A stretch of DNA of 64,000 nt from Takakia lepidozioides (GCA_030704615.1 CM060734.1:5704001-5768000), one strand, 5' to 3'; positions 45,379-57,867 are shown, counted from the stretch's first letter. Notes: generated by a model not told the origin, from the sequence alone. Numbers and translations are program-made.

Positions 45379-45480
45379 AGGTTTACTATTTCATGAGCAG
45401 AAACCATGAGCCATGAGCCATGAGCCGCATGAGCGGTGAGCCGAAGTCTAAGACACGCGGATTTCATGAGCGGACTCCTC
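45379..45480. repeat. Element 2 left terminal repeat
   Basis: It begins AGGTTTACTATTTCATGAGC, then CATGAGC units at about 45409, 45416, 45423 and 45431 and near 45463. It matches the ends at 4829 and 14365. Confidence 0.8.
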
Positions 45481-46180
45481 CAAATTTGGAAATGCGGCAG
45501 ATTAAACAAGTATTAAAATAATAGTTTTATATTTGACCTTGCCGTTTTTGGAAGTTACGGATCCTGTAATGCGGCAAAGATATGTCGTTAGTAACAACTC
45601 CGCTCATGGTTTTTTAGATCCGCTCATGGAAATGAGTGACTGTGCAACGAGAAATCCAGTATACCACGGCAAAAGGACGTCGCATACTGGCCTGTATAGA
45701 GTATTCCGCGGTTTTACATGCCTTAACATTGGAATGAAGCTGACCCTTTTGCCGCGACTGAACCAATAGAGTCTGCACAATTCTATCATCTTCCAGTATT
45801 CGGCGGGAAAGTTTTGCAAGTGAACTAGGAAATGCGGTGCCGCATAATTTCTGGGCGGTTTGGTGTTGCTGACTGCCGCATCTACCAGTACCTACGACGT
45901 TACTTGGAAATGCGGCGCCGCATTTCCTTGCCGGGGGTCGAATGAGGAACGCAAAGTTTGGGAGAGCTGAAAAACAGGAACCCTCCAACACACAAAAATA
46001 CATGCACGTGGAAACACGAGTGAATGACATAGTATTATCGACGTTCGAGCAAAACAGGTTACTGGTAGGCAAGACATAAGTCGGACCTTTCTGTGGCCAC
46101 AGTCAGAGCTACTTGCAGCAGTACAGTTCTACTATCCGAAAAGGATGGGCGTACCATTGTGTTGGGACCGCAAGCCCAGC
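45481..46180. other. 3' tail of MULE-2
   Basis: Non-coding. CGCTCATGG boxes lie near 45601 and 45621. Lineage-2 boxes AAATGCGGTGCCGCAT and AAATGCGGCGCCGCATTTCC lie near 45830 and 45908. No gene is seen. Confidence 0.6.
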
Positions 46181-49100
46181 TCACTGGTCCCCTGGATCCA
46201 TATTCAGAAGAGTGTGCACCTCTTGGGGGCTCAACCCTGGTGCATGTATGAAGTGATGAGTTGTGGAATTACACCGGAGTCTCTTTAGGTACACGTAGTA
46301 CAGATGCTTGCAAGGGTAGTATGATGCCCCTTTGTTTGCCATGATCTGAAAGTCGGTGCAACACCTCATTGCGAACAGCTGAGCCTGCAGTGGCCATCTG
46401 ATACACACGCCCGAAGCTTGGTGGGGGCACTTCTGTCGAGCTCTGGATTGTACAATTCATCCGAAGTGCATTCCCCATCCTCGTCTCGTTCACTTTTGAG
46501 GGAGGTCGCCGCCTCTTCGGTTTCCCCCAACGGTGTGTAGGATGCTTAGAGATGTCGGGTCCTATTGTTCTTGCTCTCACAGGGGTTGGTGGTGGAGGCT
46601 GTGGAAGCGGAAATGGTTGTCTGGGGACATCAGTGCGCTGCACCATCCGAAATCCTGCGGCGGTAAGGGCGTCGGCCTCAACCTGACTCAGATCGCAGCC
46701 TGGTTCCACCGGCCACACCGGGGGAGCCTCTGGCATTGTTTGTATGCCGTACTTGGGCTTTCCATACACGCAAGTCATAATGTCGTGCCTGCAGAACCAG
46801 AACTGGGTGGTTGTCGCCTCCGCAAACTTTGCATGGACAAATCTTCCTGTAAAAGTAGGAGCAGGGGCAACACCATCTGGATTCCTCCTTATCATCTTTA
46901 AACAACGTTGCCGTGTATCCACTCGAATTGCGGAACACCTGCCTTGAAACGACGGCTTTGTGTGAGCAATTCTCCACTGTGACGCAGACACAGTCGTCTC
47001 CACAATGGCTTGGCCATACTGCATAACAGGGGGCGGAATCTGGGGCAAGCGAGCGGTGGGAATTTCTCGCACGGAATCCCCGCTTGAAGGCGATGGCGAT
47101 CTGGAATTTCTTGGGCTTCCACTGCTGGAAGACACATTGTGCGGCAACATGATGGGCCCTCGAGGTGCTGTCCGAATGTTCCTGTCGGATCTCCAGGAAT
47201 CCTCTTCGCACCCGGGTTCCTCTTCAATCCTCCGCCTCACAGGGCGAGTACGGACGTCCCCCTCTAGGTGTTCACCTCTACGGTGCAGAGGCGTCCCTTT
47301 GATCTTCTCTCGCAATGCTGTCGCCCATTTCAATGGATTCTTCGACCTCAAAGCTGTTCGCACCAACAATTCCTCCCTGTCCGGCCCAAAGCCCCATTGT
47401 TTCCCGCTCAGGAACTTGTAGTACGTGGCTTGCTGCATGATTGCTCTGTCGATGTCCTCCGTTGTGGCCGTCACTACGTCCACCAGATGTGCGGCAGAAG
47501 ACGCTCGCCAGGAGGAGTGCACTGATTCTGCCATATTCGTGTTCGGCATGTCCGTGTCGGAATCCAAGCACCGCTCCTACAAGGACACAGACAATGGTGA
47601 GGAACCAATGGAAAGGTCCGTAATAGAAAGACAATTGCACGAAAATGACAGGATCATACCTCCCGCATGTACTGTCCGAACTGTCGATACCGGAAATGCC
47701 ACCACCCCAACCAGCTGTGCAAGGCTCCCAGATTGGTTGTCTCCACTGCACCTGACGTGTTCCACCAAGCCTCGATGATAGCAAACTTAACCTCCGCGTC
47801 ATCAAATGTGGGTGCATCCTTCCACGCCGTACAAAGGACACGGTGTTCAGCCTGGAATGAGCTAGCAACAAATTTGGTAGTGTAGTGGGATAGACTCTGC
47901 ATCCAATGGAATCCACAGGATCTCTCTTTCCCCTCCATTGGAACATTGGGGTCCTCACCGTACACACGCCGCACCGCTGCCCAGTTGGCCTGAGCGTTGT
48001 CTGCCATGAATCCCCTGAAATTGGGCTCTGGCAATCCCGCCCTTGCCATTTGCTCGTTTATGCCCTCCCACAGATGCATCTCCGACTGTGTGTCCTCCCC
48101 TTTCATCTCGCAGATTGCAATCGTCATGAGCCTCTTGGAGTGATAGTCATAAACATGCGCACCCATAGTCACCCACTGATGGTTTGTAATTCGCTTGATG
48201 TGATCAAACATCACCCAAGCATTCGATAGGTTTCCAATTGTCATGCGAGTGACCAAGTCGACTCCACTCCCAGGCCCACACGTCGACATTTTAAAAATGT
48301 AACAACGATCGGATTCGCTACCTTGCCCTGGAAACCTGCTACCTTGGATGTAGTCATATCCAGTCATTCGTTTCACCTCCAGGATTGAGTGCATGTCCGA
48401 CCCCCGGCCGAACTCCTGCTTGCAAGATACGATGTGATTCCGCACATTCGGACTACAAACGTGCGAGACGGACTCCAACAGGTCAAGCATCTCCTTTTCG
48501 TTCAAGGGCACTCGGTCTGAACCATCTTCAGACATGATTTTTCCAAGAGCAATCTTGTGGGCTGCCTTGAGCTGAATCTGCTTTGGTCTTGCTCCGGGGC
48601 TCAATTTCACCTCCTCTTTTATGATGTCGTGTGCTTCCTGCACAGCCTCACGCATGTTGCCTCTCGCCAAGGGGTGGCAGTGGACCCCAACGTGTATGCA
48701 AGCTCTAGTCAAGTCCGGGAGCAAATGGATTACGTAATATTGCTTGGCTCTGCACATGGACATGCACGTCGGTGGTTCTTTGCAATGTGCACACTTGAAA
48801 GTACCCGCAGGAGCTTGGCTGGAGACAATGAATGGATGATGCGTTGTGCCAGTCCAATCCGTCTCGTTTCTCCGCCCTCCTTTGGAAAGAAAGTGGAAGC
48901 AGGCGGGATTCAGGCACCTCAGCTTCCCCGCACAGAGGACGTATCGTACACGAACACCATCAGCAATTTTCGTGCTACTGGTCTTCGTCACACACCAGGG
49001 GTGTCCGTCATGCTTTCGATCCATGTCTGTTAACATCCCCGAGGCTTTGTTGAGGAAGTGACAGGTGGAAACTTGAAGATGACATTGCCATCGACTTTGG

Positions 49101-49752
49101 GAGGCAGATACGTTACCTTCCTGACCGGAAATTTGGCATAGTCGAGAGCAGCCAGCTCGGAGCGAGAACCATCCAGGTGATGTTGCCGTAGGAGCTGCAC
49201 AATGGACCGGGTTGGAGTTATGCTCGAGAGTACTTGCGTAGCACCTGCAGAGACGTCCATGTCGGATTTGAACGACCGTGTGGAGGACATGGGGACCTCA
49301 ATGCACTCATCTTCATCGTCGGAAATGTCGAATACGTCCACACGAGAAGCTATGGAGGGTCTTGACGGTCCAGGTCGGGAATTATTATCGTTGCATACCT
49401 CTCTGTTGGCAGTGGCCGCCTGTCGGTTTCCGGACTCCTTTGTGGATGGTGTGGGCAGCGACTGATTCGGAAAGGGAATGGGCATTCCCACAGCTCGGTA
49501 TAGGATGGTGTCTGATGGGGGTACGTGCCATTCGATTCCGCAACCTCCGTCGTTACCTAGCACGACAATGGTCTCGTCAACCTGTCCAGGAACATCCTTC
49601 ATTTCTTCTTCCAAGTAAACTGTGCCCGGTTTGAGCTTGAATTTAGAACAAAGGTAAATTTCAGTCACTCTGCAAAGTCCTCCCTCGTTTGGGATCCAGG
49701 CTCTCCCAAGTTGCGGAGGACAGCAAACTATAGCGTAGGAATTCGGAGCCAT
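46181..49752 (-). pseudogene. MULE-2: Mutator-like DDE transposase
   Basis: Start ATG 49752 (MAPNSYAIV). Exon 1 is 49752-47660, donor GTATGA; exon 2 is 47576-46181. After an acidic, Ser-rich N-terminus comes a zinc-finger-like region (CLNPACFHF; FKCAHCKEPPTC; RACIHVGVHCH). The MULE core follows: WVMFDHIKRITNHQ with the first Asp, MTIAICEMKGE, FMADNAQANWAAV with the second Asp, and the C/H box SCGFHWMQSL; the Glu is probably in KFAIIEAWW. Exon 2 has FWFCRHDIMTCVYGKPKYG and the second half of a SWIM finger (YYPCKHLYYVYLKRL). Defects: one frameshift near 49040 (after FPPVT) and a deletion of about 31 bp near 46400 that removes the first SWIM Cys and shifts frame. The core itself is intact. Confidence 0.85.
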
Positions 49753-50099
49753 CGAACACCGCACGAAGTTGGCAAGTGCGAGGTTCAGTATAGCGACAGA
49801 CGAAGGCTCACGGGCACCATGCGGAGTCCATCGACGATTGGAAGTCGCACATTGAAGTGGAAAGTATAGTTTCAAGCTACATGCATGAAGGTGGGAGGTG
49901 TGATTCCATAGCCAGTAAGTTAGACAATGATGGCCGAATCGGCGACGAAATAACATCTCCTGACAGTTTCTCCTCAGGGTGGATCCAGCAGTATTCTCGG
50001 TACGGACAGGAGCGTTCGCACTGACAAGTGCCAGGACCGTTAGTTAAAACGGTCAGACAACCTAGTTGTGCTCATCTAGACTGGCCGCAATTCTGTTGT

Positions 50100-51850
50100 T
50101 TCGGAACAATGCAACCCATTCAGGTTCAGCATGCGGAAATGAGGTTTCAGATTTCCGTCCGGACTGATTCTTTCGATTGCTGCTGGACGGAAATACGTAG
50201 CCGCAATTCCGTATTGCGTCTTGGTCATGCACCAGAGCGACGGAAATGCGGCACCGAGTTTCCGTCCGGGCAAAACCTTTACACTCTCCAGAACGGAAAT
50301 GCGGTAACGCATTTTCATCCAGCAAGCACGGTATGTGAAGGTGGAACGGAAATGCGGTACCGCATTTCCGTTCTGATTGAGAATCATGAACAAAGGGAAA
50401 AGAAATGCGGCACCGCATTTCCGTCCGAGTCGCACTTTCCGACATTCCATAACGGAAATGCGGCGCCGCATTTCCGTCCGAGTCGCACTTTCCGACATTC
50501 CAGAACGGAAATGCGGCACCGCATTTCCGCCCGGGTGAGACCTTCATACTCTCCAGAACGGAAATGCGGTAACGCATTTCCATCCAGCAAGCATGGTATG
50601 TGAAGGTGGAACGGAAATGCGGTACCGCATTTCCGTTCTGATTGAGAATCATGAACAAAGGGAAAAGAAATGCGGCACCGCATTTCCGTCCGAGTGGCAC
50701 TTTCCGACATTCCAGAACAGAAATGCGGCGCCGCATTTCCGTTTTGTATCTGATGCATGGAGCCGAGTGCAATTTCGATCGCTTGAGACAGCGCAATTCC
50801 GACCGCTTCAGACATTCAGACTATCCTGAACGGAAATGAGGTACCGCATTTCCGTTCTGACTGTAAATCGTGAACCATCGGAACTGAAATGCGGCAGCGC
50901 ATTTCCATCCGAGTCGCACCTCCCTCACAAGCTAGAACGGAAATGCGGCACCGCATTTCTGCCCGGGTGAGACCTTCATACTCTCCAGAACGGAAATGCG
51001 GCACCACATTTCCGTTCTTATGAAAAATCGTGAAACATTGGAACTGAAATGTGGTACAGCATTTCCATCGGAGTCGCACCTTCCGACATTCCAAAACGGA
51101 AATACGGCGCCGTATTTCCGTTTTGTATGTGAGGCATAGAGCTTTGGAACGAAAATGTGGCACCGCATTTCCTCCAGGGTCAGACCTTAATACTCTACAG
51201 AACGGTAATGCGGTACCGCAATTCCGTTCTGACTGAAAATCGTCAACAACAGGAACAGAAATGCGTCGCAACTTCCAACATTCTAGAACGGAAATGCATT
51301 GCCGCATTTCCGTTTTGTATATGAGGCCTTGAGCTGTGGGACGGAAATGCGATGCCGCATTTCCATTTATGTGAGACCTTCAAACTTCCCAGACCGGAAA
51401 TGCGGCACCGCATTTCCGTTCAGCTGAGACCTCTATACTTTCCCGAACGGAAATGTGGCACGGCATTTCCGTTCATCAACGAAGGTATGTGAAGGGGGAA
51501 CGGAAATGCGGTACCGCATTTCCGTTCAGATTGAAAATCATGAACCACGGGAACTGAAATGTTGTGCCGCATTTCCGTCCGGATCGCACGTTTTGACATT
51601 CCAGAACGGAAATGCGGCGCCGCATTTCCCTTTTGTATCTCATACATGGAGCTGTGGGACGGAAATGCGGCACCGTATTTCCGTTCAACAACTAAGGTAT
51701 GTGAAGGTGGAACGGAAATGCGATGCCGCATTTTCTTCCAACAAGCACGGATGTGTAGCTTCGTGATGGTACTTAACTGAAATGCGGCGCCGCATTCGCA
51801 TTTTCACTCCAACTCCAAATTTGAACACGTGGAGCAACGGAATTGCGGCA
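50100..51850. repeat. Central palindrome zone of Element 2 (lineage 2)
   Basis: About 28 boxes of AAATGCGG-YR-CCGCATTT (by eye) in 1.75 kb, centred on CG, CA, TG or TA, spaced roughly 55-75 bp. They are joined by variants of CGTTCTGATTGAGAATCATGAAC, GAGTCGCACTTTCCGACATTCC and TGAGACCTTCATACTCTCC in a higher-order pattern. It lies between divergent MULE-2 and copy D and probably includes their promoters. Long frames on both strands are by-products of the repeat spacing. Confidence 0.9.
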
Positions 51851-52122
51851 GATGTCTGCACTCTATCTGACTGAAGTGGCATGAGGCGGCGCGGCCTGAC
51901 CGTTGGATAATGATGTTTGTTTTTCGGACAGCAGGCGTATCCTGAACGATTCGAATTTCGTAATGACGCAAAGTCCACGAGGAGACACTTTCCTCCAACC
52001 CTTTCGAACCCAAGTGCTGCATCACCGCCGTTTCATCTGCTTTTGTCATGTCTCCTCTGTCACCCCTCTCGCGCCCTTTCCATCTGCACTCTTCGCCCCT
52101 TTTCCCTGTCTTTTTTCTTCTT

Positions 52123-54727
52123 ATGCTCAAACCTGAGAGGGAGGGAGTGCGTGCACCAGAGAAGAGACATCGTCGCAAGCTCCGAAAATTGTACTTCGGA
52201 CGTAGGCCAATGCCGAAGGGGAGGAAGCATATGCGTCTATAGGAGGAGATTGCCATCTCGCAGCATCAGGCCACGCAGGCAACCTAGCCACCAGTGAGAG
52301 CTCCGTGCTATCGGGATTCGCCAGCTGATCGAGCAACGAAACCCGCCTCATTTTTCTTCTGCAATTCTTAGACTGTATGCTAGGAGACTTGACTGCAGAA
52401 GATGTTTGCATGCCTAACCGGAAAGGTGGACGTGCTGGGGGATCGCAGGAATCCGAAGAGCCGCAGGCAGAGTCCGTGGAGCTAGCTGCAGCACGCACAC
52501 CCAGCCGATCCACGAGCACGGGTCTTCCTGCCGGTCCTGGCCCTGTGCGTTTTAAGGACGCGGCTTTGAAGGCCAAGTCTTTGCAGTTCAAAGCCCCAGA
52601 GAGCGACTCGCCTTCAAAGGTCATGGAGAATCGCCAGCAGGGGTCTAGCCCTTCTCCAGCAAAGATGAAGAAGAAGCAGCCCGTCCTTCAACTTGTTTCT
52701 GAACCGGACCAGGCCGTTTCCCCCCCACCCAGGCGAATGAAGCAGATTCACTTGCAGCAGACACCTTCACCTGCAAGAATGAGGAAGCACAAGGCAATCA
52801 GGGGGAGGGCGGAGCAGTCTCCCGCAAAACCGATTCCACGAGCTGAAGCCCAGTTCCTGCTTGATTTCCAACCTGCTGCAGCGAAGCCAATGGGATCGAC
52901 CGTCGATCTGGTACTGGAGGAGGGTGCTACCTCTCAACGTTCTCAGCAAGACCTGACCATAGTTGAGGAAGACCTGACCACTAAAGGCCCGGAGGAGGCC
53001 TCTGCAATTGCACAATTGTCCGCAAAGATTCCCCAGAGTGCAGCTCCAGTTGGGGATGCTCCAGCTGCTCAGCCCCTGCCGCCACCAGCAGAAATGTCTC
53101 CGGAGGAATTCCAAAGTGCAGCGGATACAATGTTGGAGGAGACACATAGTAGCATTGGCAAAGTTCTGGGCAGCAGGGTATTCCAGCGGACTCTTCAAAT
53201 CCCACTCTGTCGCATGGTCTCCCTTCCCATCGTCAGGCAGGCACTTCCCGGAGATGTGGATAAGCTCAAGTTCGCATTTCGAGAAGGGTACCGTTTAGGT
53301 TCGCCAGCCTTCTACGTTTCCCTTGAGAATGAGGACGGCGAATCTCGTGGACCCACTGCGGAGGAATTGTCAACATGGGATACCCACTGGCACACTCACA
53401 ACGACGAATTCGAGGCAACCCTGAAGGGTGATCCCGACTTTGGCCATATGTCGGGTAAAATGTTCTTTGTGTGGGACGGGAATCACCGACTTCTCGCCTG
53501 GTGGGAGTACATCAAGCAGAACCATGCCAAGCACATTGGCTGGCATTACATGGTGGAGTGTGTCATCCTCAAGGTGAAGGCGGCAGATTCTTCCCTGCTC
53601 AAGAATGCCATGGCGGACCTCAACTCGTAAGATACTCATACCCTCCCAACCACGTTCGAAATGCAGTGCCGCATTTCGGTTTCCAATCTGTTTTGTTTCC
53701 GTGCTTCCGTGGACTGAACTGGAGAGTGTGCCTTGCAGGGTCACTGAAAATGCGTACGTGCATACCCACATGGCACATATGCTGTACAGGGTGAGGAAAA
53801 CTGGTCTCACTGACCCGCACATGTTCGCGGAAATGCTGGAGCCCGAGCTCATTCAGAAAGCCGTGGCAAAAACTGACCGGACATGGTATCGTCTCACTAT
53901 GGATGGAATGGTGGAGGTGATATACGAAGTAAGTCGTCCTCCCATTCCCCTCTGCTCATCCTTCCCCAATTTCCGGTAATCTTTCCACATGAATCGAATG
54001 TAACACTTCTGCATGTTTTTGTTGGCAGTCAAACATCAAGCTGGATTTGGCCCATGCCAAACGCTTCTTCATGGAAAGTGAGGGGCAGGTCAAAACGTTG
54101 CAGTCATTGACTGAGCACTTGAAGGAAGCCGGGGTCAATCCAGAACGAAATACAAGTCAAAGCTTGTGAAGCTGGTGGCCATTGCAGATCCGGCACTTGG
54201 AAAGGACTTCATCCCCGAGATTGCAAAACACTATTCTCGGGCCATGCAGCCGACCATGCAGTTGAAGAAACTGCATCACCTCTCAACGGCATGTGTTGAA
54301 GCGAAAGAAAAGGTGATGTTTCAATTCACTGAAGTTCCTTCCTAGCAATAGCCACTCTTCTTCCTGCGACTGACATTGGATTGGAAATGGCAGACACGGT
54401 GGCTGTCGATCTGGAATGCATCGGAGAGTATAAGGACAATGTGGTCTTTTCCACTCGAAGTTTCCGACCCTGCAGTGGATGTGTGGCTCAACCGCATGAC
54501 TTGGTGGTTCCAGGTAATTCAAGGTACTTCCCCAGAGTTGCTTTTATGAAATGAATTCCCTGAACTGCTATGTGACAATGCATGTGGGAATCGCAGGTAA
54601 TGACGAATGCGAAGGAGCAAGTCGTAATGCATACAAATTCGTTCGGCTTGTACGTCAAACGGGATGGAACACAGACATTGGAAGACTATGTGACACGTTT
54701 CAGATGTGCTTACAAGGACAACCTCTT
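52123..54727 (+). pseudogene. ParB-methyltransferase family, copy D, 5' part (lineage 2)
   Basis: Start ATG 52123 as in copy C. Exons: 52123 to about 52240 (TAG at the end as in C), about 52377-53626, 53739-53928, 54029-54312, 54394-54513, and 54597-54727 where Gypsy-2 interrupts. Exon 52377-53626 is one open frame of 417 codons and is the best ParB domain in the window. A Pro/Lys/Gln-rich N-terminus is followed by LCRMVSLPIVRQALPGDVDK, FREGYRLGSPAFYVSLEN and FFVWDGNHRLLAWWEYI, ending AMADLNS at a GTAAGA donor. The DGNHR box is the signature shared with ParB/sulfiredoxin-type domains. Frame shifts occur near 54135 and 54420. The gene resumes at 61127. Confidence 0.82.
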
Positions 54728-54928
54728 CTACCACCACCCCTTGTGGAGCCACCCCCACCGCAACCCGGTGTGCGGGGCTCCACCTAGTGAGCGCCTCCGC
54801 TTCCCTGAGTGCCTTGGGCACTCAAGGGTGCTTCAGCCCCCCCATACCTATGGCTGCCGCTGCCCCCACCACAGGGGCAGCCCCTCATGTGTCCCGACCC
54901 CCTACGCTCAAGGCAAAGGGCCGCGACA
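54728..54928 (-). repeat. Gypsy-2 3' LTR fragment
   Basis: It matches the last 201 bp (plus-strand sense) of the LTR at 60402-61126 and ends CCGCGACA. The outer 515 bp are deleted. Confidence 0.9.
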
Positions 54929-55833
54929 CACACCCCTACCAACAGGGAGTCGATGTCCTCATCGACTTGTCCATTTTGTAGAAACGAACATCCAAGTTGT
55001 GGCATCCCACATCAAGGAGTTTGTTTCCGCACCATGGCGTCCCATGGCAAAGAACCAAACCCCACACTTGACTCTACTCTCCACTAGCTAGTTCGGCCGA
55101 CTTCCTCCAAGTCTCGGCCCAGGGTGGAGCCTCTCCAGCTCCTCCCAGTGCACTCTTCTTGGCCTACTTCAAGGCCAAGGAACGATCCTCCCCGAGGATC
55201 GAATCGCCTTACTGCAACAACATTGCTTGCGACCGCTCATGATGCCGCTTTTGGCATCACCTTGAGCAAGGGTTCACCTGGAACCCTCTTTGACTAGGAA
55301 GATAACTTTGAACCAACCGTGCGCCCCAATCACTACAATTGGGTCCGCCTTGGAATGCTGGCCTGAGGTACGGGAACACGCCGAAGCCGCACTACGACTT
55401 CGTCCCGAGGCTACACGATTATAGTACGTGAACGGAAGCACGTGGCTTCCACGTTAGCCCGCACTACAAGGCAACCCCCTCGGTAGCGCAGTTATAGTAT
55501 GCGCACGCGCCAGGTGCGCACTAGCACGTGAACTCCCAAAGAAGGCGCAAGTTTCCTTGCCCCTCGGATGGGGGTCACCCGATTTCGGCACTACACAAAC
55601 ACATGATTAACCCAATTTACCTCTCCCACTTTTATAAGCTAGCATGCATTCTACACACTAGCCAACCATACCATGCATCACCATTCCAAACAAAATAGGA
55701 CGCACAACATTTGGAATCCGTTTCATTTATAGCACGTTTTGTACAATACAAGTTTTTGCAATCGGATTCCTAAGCTAGCTAAGCCGGGCTAAGCATGCAT
55801 TTCCTCCCCCACGCTCCAAGGTTGATGTCCCCA
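54929..55833 (-). other. Gypsy-2 3' untranslated region
   Basis: This lies between the chromodomain stop and the 3' LTR piece. No gene is seen. The purine-rich minus-strand stretch TTGGTAGGGGTG next to the LTR edge is a candidate polypurine tract. Confidence 0.5.
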
Positions 55834-57867
55834 TCAACGCTTCTTCCGCTTTTGAGGTCGCCCTTCGAAAGCTGCGACCGCCTCGAATGCGTTTCCCATT
55901 TCTGAGGCACGCACCCAAGATGCCTCCACATGATGATAGCCCTTCCATTTCACGAGATACTCCGTTTCTCGGTTCTTGAACCTCCTTGACTTAAGTATTG
56001 CCTCCACCTTGTACTCAGGTTCATTTTCATGATCCAACAGCATAGGTGGCGGACGCAACACTTGATGCCGATTCGGACGCGCTTCATCTTTGAAGTAAGG
56101 CTTCAAAAGGGAGACATGGAATACTGGGTGCACCTTGCTGTTTGCCGGCAGCTCCAATTCATACACATCCTCATTCATAACCTTCCGAATGCGAAAGGGT
56201 CCCGCATACAGAGGTACGAATTTCGGACTCACTTCCGGAGGTAGTCAGAAATTCTTGATGTTCAACCAGACCTCCGTGCCTGCCTCAAACTTCACTTCCC
56301 TCCGCTTCTGATTCGCCTGCCTTTCATACCGTTTCCTAGCTTTGGCAATGTTGTACTTTGCGAGCTCCAACAAACGCTCGCGTTCTTCTAGTACTGCCGC
56401 TACTGCCGGTTCCTCAACGTCCTGGGCGGCCCAACTTGTCGGCACCAGAGGTGCTTTTCCATAGACCAATACGAAAGGGGAAACTCCCGTTGCGGAGTGT
56501 TTTGTGTTATTATAACAGAACTCTGCGCGTCTAAGTGTTCCATCCAGTCTGATTGGTCTGCCGACACGTAATTCCGCAAGAATTGCTTCACTACGGAATT
56601 CACTCTTTCCGTTTGGCCATCCGTCGTAGGTTGGAATGCGGTGCTCATCTTTAGCCTCGTCCCCATCTTCTTCCAAAGTGTCCTCCAAAATTTACTGGTA
56701 AACTTTGGATCGCGGTCCGAGACAATATCCTTCGGGACTCCATGATGCTTTAAGACGTGGGCAAAGTAAAGTCGCCCTGTCTCCTGCGCCGTTGCCGTCT
56801 CCTTGGTGGGGATGAAATGGCCCATTTTACTGAACCTATCCACCACCACCATGATTGCATCGAATCCTTTTGACAGCGGCATAGCAGTCATGAAATCCAT
56901 CGAGACGCTTTCCCAAGTCCCCTCTGGAATCGGCAAGGGGTTGTAACAGCCCCGCTTGCTTTTTGTACTTGCTCCGGTTTTGTTGGCATGTGGTGCATGT
57001 CTTGACATACTCCTCTGCCTCCTCCCTCAGTTTGGGCCAGAAATACTCTTTCTTCAAGAGTGCCGCAGTGCGCTTGGCTCCGCCGTGGCCTGCAAGCGGG
57101 CTATCATGGCATTCTCTCAAGAGACTATCCCTGATCCCTCCCTTCGGCACGTAGAGACGCTTTTGCTTATACCGGAGCAGTCCATTTTGCAAGTGGAACT
57201 GCGATTTAACCCCCATCCTCAAGTCATGCATCACGGACTTCGCAAGCTCATCCTTCCGGCAAGCCTTCCGGCTCTTCCTTTGGAGCGCCGTCTCGCTCCT
57301 GTGCACCAACAAGAGCTGCTGCTTTCTACTTAAAGCATCGGCTACCACGTTGTCTCGTCCCGGTTTGTACTGGATATCCACGTCGAACACTGCCAAAGTA
57401 TCTTGCCACCTAAGTTGTTTTGGGGACAACTTGGGCTGCGTAGCAAAATACTTCACCGTGACATTGTCCGTGAACACCTTCACTGGGTTGGAACCAACAT
57501 AGTGGCGCCGGAGCTCAAGACAATGCACCACCGCCTTCATCTCTTTTTCGTGCGTCGGCCACCGTCGCTCCACTTCATTCAGTTTCTTACTTTTGTAAGC
57601 CACTGGACGTCCATCTTGCATAAGTACATCCCCAATCGCGAAGTCCGATGCATCTGTATGAATCTCAAACGGACGATCGAACTCGGGGATTTTCAAGACT
57701 GGAGCTTCCGCCATCCGCTGCTTCAATTCAGCAAAAGCTTGGCCACAAAAAGTGTTCCATGCCCAGACTTTGGATTTACACAGAAGGTCGGACAGCGGCC
57801 CCGCGATCTTGGCGAAATTTCTCACATACTTCCGGTAATAGGAGGCGAGTCCTAGGAAGGATCGCAC
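55834..57867 (-). pseudogene. Gypsy-2 RNase H, integrase and chromodomain
   Basis: RNase H motifs are FEIHTDASDFAIG, VFTDNVTVKYF and VVADALSRK. Integrase shows the HHCC finger (HDSPLAGHGGAKRT ... CTTCQQNR) and the DDE core: SMDFMTAMP, IVSDRDPKFTS and DGQTERVN. A GPY-like part (GTEVWLNIKNF, then YAGPFRIRKVMNEDVYEL) follows. The protein ends in a chromodomain (YKVEAILKSRR ... EYLVKWKGYHHVEASWV), stop at 55834. This makes it a chromovirus; such domains can steer integration to marked chromatin. Frames change near 56950, 56690-56600 and 56240, so it is inactive as written. Confidence 0.9.

Noticed and set aside
46181-49752. KDZ-type (Kyakuja/Dileera/Zisupton) transposase instead of MULE
   Set aside because: Those can also carry Cys-rich fingers and SWIM-like parts, but the FMADNAQANWAAV and CGFHW boxes, the C-terminal SWIM finger and the 9-bp target duplication fit MULE better. 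A profile search could still change this.
50062-50815. Long open frames on both strands in the palindrome zones (also 13525-13950, 18616-19602, 44473-45245, 51420-51766, 63452-63881)
   Set aside because: Their peptides are the palindrome translated again and again (RNGNAAPHFRSG-like units), present on both strands. Repeat spacing, not selection, keeps them open.
52377-53626. Prokaryotic contamination suggested by ParB and DNA methylase domains
   Set aside because: The genes have many GT-AG introns at conserved places and lie among gypsy and MULE elements with plant-type features.
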